Positions 7,416 through 15,343 of a stretch of DNA of 17,131 bases are shown one piece after another. Made by a program: the position numbers and the translations under genes. Location: the NCBI GenBank assembly GCA_902812455.1, contig CADDZH010000109.1:1-17131 (forward strand), read 5' to 3'. The notes under the pieces were generated by a model. It was given only the letters and a program-made list of their open reading frames with translations, had not been told where the DNA came from and ran no database searches. How positions within the stretch are numbered: position 1 is the first letter of the stretch; every line of letters starts with the position of its first letter. This DNA comes from Chloroflexota bacterium. Its GTDB lineage: Bacteria; Chloroflexota; Ktedonobacteria; Ktedonobacterales; Ktedonobacteraceae.

Positions 7416-7441
7416 CAGGTAACAATGCGGAGCATATCTAG

Positions 7442-8593
7442 ATGGACTTTACATTGACCGAGGAGCAGCAGCGTATCCAGCAGCTAGCGCGTCAATTTGC
7501 CGAGGAGGAAGTAGCGCCGGTAGCGCATGAAGCGGATGAGAAGGGCCAGTTCCCTTTGCACCTTGTGCGGCGCATGGGTGAGCTAGGTTTCCTGGCCGGG
7601 CCGGTTGCGCGCGAATATGGCGGCTCAGGCATGGACTATGTGAGCTATGCGCTGCTGTGCGAGGAGTTGGGACGTGTTGATTCTTCTGTGCGTGGTTTTT
7701 TGACCGTGCATGCCAGCCTGGTCTCGCTTTGCATTCAAGAATGGGGCACTGAAGAGCAAAAGCGCTCCTACCTGCCTCGTCTTGCAACAGGCGAATGGAT
7801 CGGCTGCTACGCGCTCACCGAAGTTAATGCCGGTTCGGATGCCGCCAGTATAGAGACAACGGCCAGGGAAGAAGATGAATACTACGTTCTGAACGGCGAG
7901 AAGATCTGGATTACGAATGGTCTCAGCGCGCACGTTGCCATCGTATTTGCCAGCAGGGATCGCTCTGCAAGGCATAGAGGGATTTGCGCATTTCTTGTCC
8001 AGACGGATACCCCCGGCTTCTATCGCGAGCCGATGCCGGGGAAAGAACTGGGTCACCGTGCATCGGAACATGCCCATATTATCTTGAAGGAGTGCCGCGT
8101 ACCAAAGAGCGCGCTGCTGGGAGCACCAGGAGAAGGCTTCAAAGTAGCAATGTCGGCGCTGGATCGCGGACGGCTGGGAGTTGCAGCCGGAGCCGTTGGC
8201 GTAGCACAGGCCTGTCTCGATGCTTGCGTCGCTTTTACGAAGCAACGCCGCCAGTTTGGACAGCGCATTGCTGATTTTGAGATGATCCAGGCCACGCTGG
8301 CAGAAATGGCGGCTAACGTGGAAGCGGCCCGGCTGCTAGTCTATCAGGCGGCGTGGATCAAAGATCAGGGCTTGCCCGCCACGAAAGCGACATCCATTGC
8401 CAAGTTGTTCGCCACGGAAGCAGCCATGAAGGCAGCATCGGAGGCCGTGCTGTTGCATGGCAGTCGTGGCTACTCTAATGAATATCCCGTGGAGCGCTAT
8501 TACCGGGATATCAAAGGCTTGCAGATTTACGAAGGGACAAGCCATATCCAGCGACTGATCATTGCAAGGGAATTAGTAGGCAAGGATCGATGA
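7442..8593 (+). CDS. Acyl-CoA dehydrogenase
   Basis: A 383-residue FAD-dependent acyl-CoA dehydrogenase of normal length. The N-terminal helical domain starts MDFTLTEEQQRIQQLARQFAEEEV. The first signature is LTEVNAGSDAAS (125-136, usually LTExxAGSD), WITNG is at 156-160, and the C-terminal signature YEGTSHIQRL (363-372) places the candidate catalytic base at Glu364, the position used by medium- and short-chain enzymes. It would make the 2,3-double bond of an acyl-CoA and pass electrons to ETF. In this run it may act on a CoA ester produced by ring opening, such as a pimelyl- or glutaryl-type intermediate (inference). ATG at 7442 has CGGAG at 7428-7432; the RidA stop is 26 bases upstream. It is the last gene before the repeat-filled spacer. 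Confidence 0.92.
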   Translation: MDFTLTEEQQRIQQLARQFAEEEVAPVAHEADEKGQFPLHLVRRMGELGFLAGPVAREYGGSGMDYVSYALLCEELGRVDSSVRGFLTVHASLVSLCIQEWGTEEQKRSYLPRLATGEWIGCYALTEVNAGSDAASIETTAREEDEYYVLNGEKIWITNGLSAHVAIVFASRDRSARHRGICAFLVQTDTPGFYREPMPGKELGHRASEHAHIILKECRVPKSALLGAPGEGFKVAMSALDRGRLGVAAGAVGVAQACLDACVAFTKQRRQFGQRIADFEMIQATLAEMAANVEAARLLVYQAAWIKDQGLPATKATSIAKLFATEAAMKAASEAVLLHGSRGYSNEYPVERYYRDIKGLQIYEGTSHIQRLIIARELVGKDR

Positions 8594-8624
8594 ACAATAA
8601 CGGGTTATAGATGTTAGTATGGGC

Positions 8625-8668
8625 GATGGCAGCGGTGGGAACGATGGCAGCGGTGGGAACGATGGCAG
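8625..8668 (+). repeat. 18-bp tandem repeat
   Basis: The unit GATGGCAGCGGTGGGAAC occurs at 8625-8642 and exactly again at 8643-8660, followed by the first 8 bases of a third copy. It sits in the spacer between the acyl-CoA dehydrogenase and the CoA ligase. It is open in some frames but encodes only a low-complexity Gly/Ser/Asp stretch, so it is not treated as coding. Confidence 0.8.
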
Positions 8669-8744
8669 GGGCAAGCTCTGCCACTACATAGGACGGTGGT
8701 GCATACCTAGACATGGTATGGTAGGGGCAGGGCTTGCCCCTGCC
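8664..8744. repeat. Inverted repeat of a G-rich hairpin element
   Basis: GGCAGGGGCAAGCTCTGCC (8664-8682) and GGCAGGGCTTGCCCCTGCC (8726-8744) are reverse complements with one mismatch, enclosing 43 bases. Each arm is itself nearly palindromic, so the RNA could form either one long stem or two short ones. The right arm is preceded by GTAGGGGC and followed by GCGGTCGCC (8751-8759), the reverse complement of GGCGACCGC at 2060-2068; the two spacers thus share repeat modules. The whole spacer 8594-8837 holds no credible gene. It separates two parts of what looks like one functional cluster and could attenuate transcription or be a recent insertion. Confidence 0.7.
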
Positions 8745-8837
8745 CTGGTGGCGGTCGCCATACCGGGCTATTACGTACATCGTGTCATTTGCCAGCAAAG
8801 TCTGTGATGTGTACCCATTATCGAGGAGGATTGATCT

Positions 8838-10187
8838 ATGCCCTATTCAGATTACTGGAATCCCAAGAATGAAACCATGCCGCGCGAGGACTTGCAGAGG
8901 CTGCAGCTCCTCAAGCTCCAGCGGATGTGCGAGTGGGCGTATACACATTCGCCGTTCCACAAGCGCAATTTTGACGCGGCTGGCTTCAAGCCGGAGCAGA
9001 TCAAAACCCTGGATGATCTGCGCCGTATCCCCTTTATGACCAGGGAAGATTGGATGGAGTCTCTAGTAGAAAAGCCCCTGTTTGGTGATCTTCCCGCTAC
9101 GGATGTTGTCAAAGCCATTCGCTATCATCTGACATCGGGCACATCAGGGCGCACACCAATTCGCGTCCTGGATAGCACAAAGGACTGGGACTGGATCAGC
9201 GAGATGTGGTGCTATGGTATCTGGGGCTTCGGCGTCCGTCCAGAAGACTCTGTCTATTTTGCCTTTGGCTATGGATCGTTCATAGGTTTCTGGGGAGCGC
9301 ATTATGGCTGCGAGAAAATCGGGGCGCTGGTCGTTCCAGGTGGCGCGCAAACCAGCGAGGGACGCATCAAGCAGATCGTCGAACTGGGTGTGACAACTGT
9401 ATTCTCCACGCCCACCTACGCACTGCACCTCTGGCAAAAAGCGCATGAAATAGGCATTGACCTGGCCAGGGATAGCAGGGTCAACAAAGTGATCCTTTCA
9501 GGGGAACCGGCAGGCTCCATTCCGGCGGTAAAACGCCAGTTAGAGGAGGCCTGGGGCGCAAAGGTTGGTGATACAGCAGGCATGACCGAGCTTGGCACGA
9601 TCATGGTGTTTGAATGCTCGCACCAGCCGGGCGGCACACACATCATCGAAGATCACTATATCGAGGAAGTAATCAATCCTGACACAGAAGAGCCGGTGGG
9701 CTACGGGGAGCTTGGAGAGCGCGTCGTGACATCCTTTGGGCGTGGCTTCATCCCGGTCATTCGCTACCGCACGAAAGATATGGTGATGAAAGTTCCCGCC
9801 AGCACCTGCACGTGTGGGCGCACCTGGGACATCTACGATGGTGGCATTCGAGGCCGCTGGGATGATATGAAGCTCATTCGCGGCACAAATGTCTATCCAC
9901 GAGCCGTGGAGTCGATTGTGCGCGAGTACCCTGCCATTGATGAATTTCAAATTTATATCTGGCGCAAGGACGGCTTACAGGATGAAATTGACATCAGGGT
10001 AGAGGTCAAGCCGGGATACGAGGCAGAATGGCCTCGACTCCAGCAGGAGCTCGCCAAAGACCTGGCCAATGCTCACGAAGGCTTACGCTTCAATATTGTG
10101 CGCATGGATTACGGCGTGCTGCCGCATTTTGAATTGAAGGCAAAGCGGCTGGTAGATGCGCGTCCCGTAGCAGAATACAACAGGTAA
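8838..10187 (+). CDS. Phenylacetate-CoA ligase family aryl-CoA ligase
   Basis: A 449-residue ATP-dependent, AMP-forming acid-CoA ligase of the PaaK branch. The phosphate loop is YHLTSGTSGRTP (96-107), the acyl-adenylate motif region is DTAGMTELG (245-253), the hinge-side motif is RGFIPVIRYRTKD (302-314), CTCGRTW sits at 324-330, and KLIRGTNVYP at 345-354. The C-terminal domain ends in LKAKRLVDARP with the candidate catalytic Lys434/Lys436. The length fits PaaK rather than the longer benzoate-CoA ligases. The substrate would be the aromatic acid fed to the aryl-CoA hydroxylase/reductase at 3194-5389: anthranilate, salicylate or a relative. Phenylacetate itself is less likely because no paaABCDE-type epoxidase genes are present here. 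ATG at 8838 has a strong GAGGAGG at 8823-8829. Confidence 0.9.
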   Translation: MPYSDYWNPKNETMPREDLQRLQLLKLQRMCEWAYTHSPFHKRNFDAAGFKPEQIKTLDDLRRIPFMTREDWMESLVEKPLFGDLPATDVVKAIRYHLTSGTSGRTPIRVLDSTKDWDWISEMWCYGIWGFGVRPEDSVYFAFGYGSFIGFWGAHYGCEKIGALVVPGGAQTSEGRIKQIVELGVTTVFSTPTYALHLWQKAHEIGIDLARDSRVNKVILSGEPAGSIPAVKRQLEEAWGAKVGDTAGMTELGTIMVFECSHQPGGTHIIEDHYIEEVINPDTEEPVGYGELGERVVTSFGRGFIPVIRYRTKDMVMKVPASTCTCGRTWDIYDGGIRGRWDDMKLIRGTNVYPRAVESIVREYPAIDEFQIYIWRKDGLQDEIDIRVEVKPGYEAEWPRLQQELAKDLANAHEGLRFNIVRMDYGVLPHFELKAKRLVDARPVAEYNR

Positions 10188-10200
10188 GGAGCTGGTAACC

Positions 10201-10413
10201 ATGACTACAACAGATAGCGATCTCCTGGGGAAACCGCTGACCGAGCAGGAGCGAGAATTGCTCAACATCTATGAGGCGCTCAAGAAGATAGCGGCGCAGA
10301 GCGATCTGCCACCCTGTGCTGCGCGCAACGTGCGGCAGGCCCTGGCTTCGATGTGGCAGGTCACGAACGATCTGAACCTCCAGTTTGAGCAGTTATACGA
10401 TCTGGGTGTGTGA
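10201..10413 (+). CDS. Small helical protein of unknown function, linked to the CoA ligase
   Basis: A 70-residue acidic protein with an ideal ribosome site (AAGGAG at 10186-10191, 9 bases before ATG), starting 13 bases after the ligase stop. The sequence (LTEQERELLNIYEALKKIA, then ARNVRQALASMWQVTNDLNLQFEQLYDL) predicts two amphipathic helices separated by a short turn containing PPCAA. There is no signal peptide, membrane segment or known domain that I recognise. The close coupling to the ligase suggests an accessory or regulatory partner of the CoA pathway enzymes. I do not assign a function. Confidence 0.72.
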   Translation: MTTTDSDLLGKPLTEQERELLNIYEALKKIAAQSDLPPCAARNVRQALASMWQVTNDLNLQFEQLYDLGV

Positions 10414-10435
10414 TTCACAACCCGTTAGTGAGAAG

Positions 10436-10747
10436 ATGATGAAAAGCACATCGCTCAGGGCAATCGGGAGGCCAGGATTGTACATCCTGCTTCCCATTCT
10501 GCTCTGGCTTATCCCTACCTCATGGCTAGAAAGAGGGCCATCGCTTTGCCTGATCCGCCGCATCTTTGGCGTGCCCTGCCCCGGCTGCGGTATGACCAGG
10601 GCATTCTCGTGCGTGATGCATGGAGAATTTAAAAAAGCCCTCCAGTACAACAGGCTGGTGGTCATCGTCTTCCCCCTTCTCTGCTATGAATGGGGGCAAA
10701 CCATGCTGGCCGAGTACAAGAAGTTACTCCTGGCAACAAACGTCTAG
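10436..10747 (+). CDS. DUF2752-family small membrane protein
   Basis: A 103-residue protein with the hallmark of DUF2752, the motif FGVPCPGCGMTRAF (44-57, with Cys48 and Cys51), between a first membrane segment (PGLYILLPILLWLIP, about 13-27) and a second (RLVVIVFPLLCYEW, about 73-86). The family is widespread and its role is not established. Start: ATG at 10436 just after GTGAGAAG; an in-frame ATG at 10439 or a TTG at 10385 overlapping the preceding gene are alternatives. The CxxC could bind a metal or be redox active. It lies 22 bases after the 70-residue protein gene and may share its mRNA, but nothing links it to aromatic breakdown. Confidence 0.78.
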   Translation: MMKSTSLRAIGRPGLYILLPILLWLIPTSWLERGPSLCLIRRIFGVPCPGCGMTRAFSCVMHGEFKKALQYNRLVVIVFPLLCYEWGQTMLAEYKKLLLATNV

Positions 10748-10817
10748 CTCTGCATATCCAACTTTACCATCTTGTATGTTCCACACATCTCGCAACCACT
10801 TTCAGGCGAGGTTATGC

Positions 10818-10849
10818 GTCAGAAGTGGCTGGGTTATGGTACTTCTGAC
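10818..10849. promoter_or_regulatory. Perfect 9-bp inverted repeat ahead of the secreted-protein gene
   Basis: GTCAGAAGT (10818-10826) pairs perfectly with ACTTCTGAC (10841-10849) around 14 bases, followed by ATTTTAGATAAATTAT. It lies about 70 bases after the DUF2752 stop and about 180 bases before the next start. It could be a weak terminator (T4 directly after) or an operator; the sequence does not decide. Confidence 0.4.
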
Positions 10850-11028
10850 ATTTTAGATAAATTATCACCGGAACTTAACTGAATCTTGACCACTTCTCCC
10901 TTCCTCTCCTCTTGTATTTCCATCATACTCATATTGGCTTGTCTAGAATCTTGCCTAAAACAAGACATCTGCCGCGCAAAGTATTTTCTAACCTTAGTAG
11001 CATGTTTTTTGAAAGTGAGGATCTTCTA

Positions 11029-12807
11029 GTGCGTCTCTTAACTCGTTCAAAAGTGCGCCTCCTTCTGCCATTTCTCATTCTCTTGGCACTGCTCGGTGCA
11101 GTCGTGGTGACGATAGACCTGAGCGGCTCTGTGGCTACAACTCATGCGAGCGCTGCTGCCCCGCCGGTTTTCACATTCCAGGGTCAAGCTGGCATAGTAA
11201 ACCTGGCACACTCCGGGCAGCTTTCTACTGCTGGCAACGGGCACTCGAATAGTCCTGCTCATGGTCAACCGCATACTCCCGTCGTTCACAAGCAGAAAGG
11301 ATCTAAAGCCCTTTCTGCTACACGTGCCGGTCTGCCCGCAACCACTGACGCAGGGATCGATCCCGGTCATGACTCCGGCCCAGGCCAGATCCTGCATAAT
11401 TTCACCGGCCTCAACAGCGTTGACAGCTTTAACGCCAACGGCTTTATCCTTGAGCCGCCCGATCAGGGTCTGTGTACCGGCAATTTGCTTGGACAAAAAG
11501 TAGTGGCCGAGATCATTAATGATGTGGTTGCGTTCTACACTCCCAGCGGAACCATCATCGCCGGCCCGGCCAACCTCAATGTCTTGTTTGCCGAACCTCC
11601 TACCGAGTTCATGTCCGATCCCCGCTGCGTCTTCGATACCTCAACCCAGACGTTCTTCTTTACCGTGCTTGCTGCCGCTCCTACTGCCAATTTGCTCCCA
11701 ACACATGACGACCTACTGGTGCTGCGTTCGAATGGAATTGCATCTGTGTACAGGGCAGACACGACCTTCGCCACCGATACCGCCGGTCAGTGCCCCTGCT
11801 TCGGTGATCAGCCCAAGGTAGGCATCGATCCGTACAATGTGTATATCAGTACCGACGAGTTCGGTGGTCCAAATCAGTCGCTTGAAACCGGTGCGGCGGT
11901 CATTGCCTTTGCCAAATCAGATCTCGTGCAAGGGGTAGTTGCCGTCCATACAGCAGAGTATCTCAATCTTACGCTCAACGGCATTGGTGTCACTGGTTTG
12001 CAGCCTGCCATCACGATCGGTAACGCAAAGGAAGAATTTTTCCTGAACTCGTTCCCTTATCTGGATGAGGCGCAGCTCCAGCCCAACCCGCTAAGCCATA
12101 CACTCGGCCTGTGGGCGCTCTTTAATCCTGAAGCGGTCTCCAATGGGCAAGTACCCACACTCAGCGCTACGCTCATTATCAGTGAGAACTATGCGTTCCC
12201 TGTACCTGCTCTCAGCACGAATGGCTCATCGCTGGCAACTTTTACGAACGATAGCCGTATGCAGCAGGTAGAGTACATCAACGGTCACCTGCTGGGCGCG
12301 TTGGATTCAGCCGTAACTCTCAACAACGACCCCACGACACGCGACGGTGCCGCCTGGTTTGAGTTGAAGCCGATCCTGGATCGAGATCAGGATGTCAATG
12401 GAGCAACATTCATCCAGCAGGGTTACCTGGCTGCCGCTGGCAAATTTCTGATCTATCCGGCTATCCTACAGGCAAGGAATGGCACGATAGGCATCGCGTT
12501 CTCCATCACAAGCCAGACGCTCAACCCCAGCACGGGCTATGCCGTTCTTGCATCGGGCAGCAGGAAATTCAGTAAGCTGCATATCACTCAGCTCGGCTCA
12601 GGCCCCGATATCGGTTTCACCTGCGCCTTGGGCTATCCCCAGCAATGCCGTTGGGGCGACTACTCCTGGGCTGCCCTCGATCCAAATGGCATAGACATAT
12701 GGATGGCTGCTGAGGATACTGTGCCTCAGGTCGCAACACAACCTGGTACAACTCCACCTGCCCAAACCAACTGGGGTACCCAGGTCTGGGATGTGAACGG
12801 TAATTAA
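11029..12807 (+). CDS. Large secreted protein of unknown function (possible beta-propeller)
   Basis: About 592 residues from the GTG at 11029, chosen because AGTGAGG (11014-11020) precedes it and because it gives a clean signal peptide: RLLTRSKVR, then a long hydrophobic core LLLPFLILLALLGAVVV and an Ala-rich region (HASAAA) for cleavage. ATG at 11002 (601 residues) and TTG at 10912 (631 residues) are alternatives. After a low-complexity Pro/His/Gly linker, the mature part is rich in beta-type segments, with repeating features such as DPRCVFDTSTQTFFFTV, GDQPKVGIDPYNVYISTDEF and RWGDYSWAALDPNGIDIWMA near the end. This suggests a propeller-like extracellular domain; the WGDYS/DPNG pattern recalls sialidase-like secreted proteins, but no active site can be identified. 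Cys pairs (CPC; CALGYPQQC) may form disulfides. The role is unknown. Confidence 0.8.
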   Translation: MRLLTRSKVRLLLPFLILLALLGAVVVTIDLSGSVATTHASAAAPPVFTFQGQAGIVNLAHSGQLSTAGNGHSNSPAHGQPHTPVVHKQKGSKALSATRAGLPATTDAGIDPGHDSGPGQILHNFTGLNSVDSFNANGFILEPPDQGLCTGNLLGQKVVAEIINDVVAFYTPSGTIIAGPANLNVLFAEPPTEFMSDPRCVFDTSTQTFFFTVLAAAPTANLLPTHDDLLVLRSNGIASVYRADTTFATDTAGQCPCFGDQPKVGIDPYNVYISTDEFGGPNQSLETGAAVIAFAKSDLVQGVVAVHTAEYLNLTLNGIGVTGLQPAITIGNAKEEFFLNSFPYLDEAQLQPNPLSHTLGLWALFNPEAVSNGQVPTLSATLIISENYAFPVPALSTNGSSLATFTNDSRMQQVEYINGHLLGALDSAVTLNNDPTTRDGAAWFELKPILDRDQDVNGATFIQQGYLAAAGKFLIYPAILQARNGTIGIAFSITSQTLNPSTGYAVLASGSRKFSKLHITQLGSGPDIGFTCALGYPQQCRWGDYSWAALDPNGIDIWMAAEDTVPQVATQPGTTPPAQTNWGTQVWDVNGN

Positions 12808-13131
12808 TCTGGCTCTTGTACACGTGATACCGTTGACGAACGAATTTCTTTCTCCTTAGAGGCATGCGCCAACGGTATCGCGTTTTGTCGCTTCGTTAGC
12901 TTCTCCAGACCGCTGTTTCACTAACATGGAGCAACCGGCCTAAGTGCAATAAAGCAACAGATGCGCTGGACAAAGGAAGGGGGTAAAAGAGGATATCCAA
13001 AACTATAGCCTTGCTTGTCTCCGCATGATGCCAGAAAAGGGGGCACTATTGTGAGGTTCCTTACCGCAGAAGCGTATGAATAAACAGTTCCTCAAGAGCT
13101 GGAAACATACCGGCGGAAAGGAGACCTCTTC
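12808..13131. other. Spacer with a long inverted repeat, no gene seen
   Basis: This 324-base gap contains the perfect 10-bp inverted repeat GATACCGTTG (12826-12835) and CAACGGTATC (12870-12879) with a 34-base loop, followed by GCGTTTTG; it may terminate the preceding mRNA. Two further base pairs form beyond a single mismatch. The rest shows no open frame with a ribosome site and no convincing -35/-10 pair. The AAGGAG at 13118-13123 belongs to the next gene. Confidence 0.55.
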
Positions 13132-13848
13132 ATGAATCACCGGCACAACCTTTCGATCATCGTTTTTGTGCTCTGTATCTGCTCACTGGTGGCCTGCTCA
13201 ACAAACACCTCTCCGGCACCATCTCACGCAACGGCTTCGGTTACCACCCCGAAAGTACAGCCAACTCCGACGAAGCCAGCGATTGCACCAGGAACGGTCC
13301 TGTATCAGGCGAACTGGTTACAGGGACTGGCAGGATGGAAAAGCTCTGGTGGCTGGCAGGTCGTACAGGGCCAACTCCAGGCTGATTCTCTCTCTTTGAC
13401 GACCATCACGGCGCCCTATATCTCACCTGTAGCCAACTATGCCATCGAAGCTCGTATCCAGGTTGTGCGTTTATTGCAGAAGAATGGGGGCAGCTTTAGC
13501 CTGTTCGCGAGCCCACGGCCAGGAAAGCCAGGCTATGAGGCTGGCGTTGCCAGGTTGATGGGACCAGGACCACGCCCGAACGGCAGCAATCCCCAGTTGC
13601 AAATTTTCCTCGATCCTCTCAGCGCGCAGGGAAGTGGGCCGTTCTACACCTCCGACTACGATCCACGCACACTGTGGCATACCTTCCGTATCGAAGTGCA
13701 GGGCAGCGAAGTCCGCCTGATTGTCGATGGCGCCCCAACGGGCTCCGCAACCAGCCAGCAAACGGATTTCCTCTCTAACGGTCCGTTCGGTATCGAGAGT
13801 TCAATGGTGGTGTTGCGCGTCAGCAGTTTTCGAGTTATAGCGTTGTAA
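13132..13848 (+). CDS. Lipoprotein with probable concanavalin-like (LamG-type) domain
   Basis: A 238-residue exported lipoprotein. The signal sequence (NHRHNLSIIVFVLCICSLVAC) carries a lipobox LVAC with the lipid-modified Cys22, followed by a Thr/Pro/Ser-rich linker (about 23-52). The rest begins VLYQANWLQGLAGWKSSGGWQVVQGQL and includes YAIEARIQVV, LWHTFRIEVQGSEVRLIVDG and PFGIESSMVVLRVSSFRV. This strand pattern is typical of a jelly-roll carbohydrate-binding or LamG/DUF1080-like domain. It would be anchored on the outer face of the membrane and may bind sugar polymers or cell wall; no catalytic residues are evident. ATG at 13132 follows AAGGAG (13118-13123) by 8 bases. It stands alone between two spacers, and the next genes run on the other strand. 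Confidence 0.82.
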   Translation: MNHRHNLSIIVFVLCICSLVACSTNTSPAPSHATASVTTPKVQPTPTKPAIAPGTVLYQANWLQGLAGWKSSGGWQVVQGQLQADSLSLTTITAPYISPVANYAIEARIQVVRLLQKNGGSFSLFASPRPGKPGYEAGVARLMGPGPRPNGSNPQLQIFLDPLSAQGSGPFYTSDYDPRTLWHTFRIEVQGSEVRLIVDGAPTGSATSQQTDFLSNGPFGIESSMVVLRVSSFRVIAL

Positions 13849-13921
13849 GCCGCAAAGAGGCGGGTGTTTTACAGAGCAGCGATAAACCTGGTGCTCTGCC
13901 AAGTTTCAAATGACTGAGAAG

Positions 13922-13987
13922 ATGCAGTAGAGTGCCAATTCATTGGCCCGCTGGCCTCCTTCGTGGGCGCCAGGCTTCCATCCAGCC
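13922..13987 (+). repeat. Dispersed repeat, copy 2
   Basis: The second copy of the element at 2229-2292, in the same orientation, starting ATGCAGTAGAGTGCCAAT and ending TTCCATCCAGCC. Its palindrome is GTGCCAAT-TC-ATTGGCCC, so the central dinucleotide TC is the reverse complement of the GA in copy 1 and one outer pair is lost. It ends at base 1 of the stop codon (read on the minus strand) of the phospholipase D gene, in the gap between two convergent genes. Confidence 0.75.
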
Positions 13988-15291
13988 TAAAACAGGACGC
14001 GCAAGGGAGCAAGGATAATCTCGCTGAGTTTTGCATACCAGGGACGGCTTACCCAGGCATCAAGGTTAAGTTCAATGCCATTGCTGGTGTCGCACTCGAA
14101 GAGTTTTTGCATCTGGTGGGCAATATCGGGGCTATAAATCTCGACATTGATCTCGTAGTTGCCGATAGAGCTGAGCCTATCGAGGTTAGCCGTACCGACC
14201 GTTGACCACTGGCCATCAATGGTACAGGTTTTGGCGTGAAGCATGGTATGACGGTAACCAAAGATACGGATGCCGGCCTGCAGGCAATCTGTGAAGTATC
14301 CTCGGGCCAGCCATTCAACGACGATGTGATTCGATCTCCAGGGTACCAGCAGGCGCACATCTACCCCCCGCCGGGCAGCATCTTTCAGAGCATTGAGGAA
14401 GATGTGATCGGGCACAAAGTAAGCATTTGTCAGTAAGATGGTTCGCTCCGCCTTCTCGATGGCTTCGATATACATATCGCGGATGGGAAAGGTTAATCTT
14501 TGAGCATCATTGCCCCGCACATTGATGAATGGGTTAAAGCGACGCCGGTAGCGCCTGGTGATCATATCATCTTTAGGGCACGCGCGATTCCAGAATTCTA
14601 TGAAGGAATGAGCAAGATCGGCAGCGGCCGGGCCGTGTATACGCAGGTGTGTATCGCGCCACTCAGTCATTAAGGGACCTCCCAGGTTGTAGCCACCGAC
14701 GAAGGCGGTATAGCCATCCACAATGAGCAGTTTGCGGTGATCTACGGTGTAGTGGCGCGGGTCAAATATATGCCAGGGACGAGTGATGGAACGGTATTCC
14801 ATTGCATGCACGCAAGACGGGAAGACTTTGAAAGCGTGGGGCACCACCAGGTTGCCAAAACCATCGAAAATCACATAGACTTCTATCCCTTGCATCGCTT
14901 TGTTGATCAGGCGCTTCTTGAGCTCCCGGCCATCTGCATCATCTTTCCAGATGTATGTTTCAAGATAGATACTTTGCTGGGCGTTATCGATGGCCTCAAG
15001 CATCGCATCATAAAGATCGCTACCATTGGCGTAGAGTTGAAGCCGGTTTTCACCGACCTGTACCTCATCCAGGTGGGGATAGGGAAAGGGGTGTTTGTCA
15101 CGCCCTATGCGCCGTTCGCGCACGAAAGCGATGATCTGCAGCGCTATAAGCGTAATCGCCTCTAAGGCCGCCAGTATTTTTAAGGCATTGGATATAAGCC
15201 ACCAGGGAGAAAGGCGACGCCAGAGGCTGGCTACAAATGAACTACCTACTCGTTCTCGTGATCGATTGATCTTTTTTTGCATCTCTTGCAT
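13987..15291 (-). CDS. Cardiolipin synthase-like phospholipase D family protein
   Basis: A 434-residue protein with two phospholipase D active-site motifs: H185-x-K187-x4-D192 in VDHRKLLIVDG, followed by GGYNLGGPLMTEWRDTHLRIHG, and H352-x-K354-x4-D359 in LHAKTCTIDG, followed by GTANLDRLS. The N-terminal membrane segment (about residues 32-57, LISNALKILAALEAITLIALQIIAFV) and the region LQLYANGSDLYDAMLEAIDNAQQSIYLETYIWKDD match cardiolipin synthases, which join two phosphatidylglycerols at the cytoplasmic membrane. Classical ClsA has two N-terminal helices; here there is one, so other PLD-type transphosphatidylase activity is possible. The start is the ATG at 15289-15291, with GTAGGG about 8 bases upstream on this strand; an in-frame Met at residue 4 is an alternative. 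It lies 52 bases downstream of the PEP-mutase-like gene, possibly co-transcribed. Confidence 0.88.
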   Translation of the reverse strand: MQEMQKKINRSRERVGSSFVASLWRRLSPWWLISNALKILAALEAITLIALQIIAFVRERRIGRDKHPFPYPHLDEVQVGENRLQLYANGSDLYDAMLEAIDNAQQSIYLETYIWKDDADGRELKKRLINKAMQGIEVYVIFDGFGNLVVPHAFKVFPSCVHAMEYRSITRPWHIFDPRHYTVDHRKLLIVDGYTAFVGGYNLGGPLMTEWRDTHLRIHGPAAADLAHSFIEFWNRACPKDDMITRRYRRRFNPFINVRGNDAQRLTFPIRDMYIEAIEKAERTILLTNAYFVPDHIFLNALKDAARRGVDVRLLVPWRSNHIVVEWLARGYFTDCLQAGIRIFGYRHTMLHAKTCTIDGQWSTVGTANLDRLSSIGNYEINVEIYSPDIAHQMQKLFECDTSNGIELNLDAWVSRPWYAKLSEIILAPLRVLF

Positions 15292-15343
15292 TTATTCTAC
15301 CCTACTAAAAATAGTGGTAAATTGCGCCCCTTGCCCGACTAAT

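Noticed and set aside
7625..8245. 206-codon minus-strand frame opposite the acyl-CoA dehydrogenase
   Set aside because: Shadow of a well-supported gene with catalytic motifs on the plus strand; no start signal of its own.
8625..8660. Tandem repeats considered as a CRISPR array
   Set aside because: The 18-bp units are directly adjacent with no spacers and occur only about twice.
8559..8807. Short frames on both strands in the spacer before the ligase
   Set aside because: They only translate the tandem and inverted repeats into low-complexity sequence (Gly/Asp/Ser or Pro/Thr/Ala/Ile) and lack ribosome sites.
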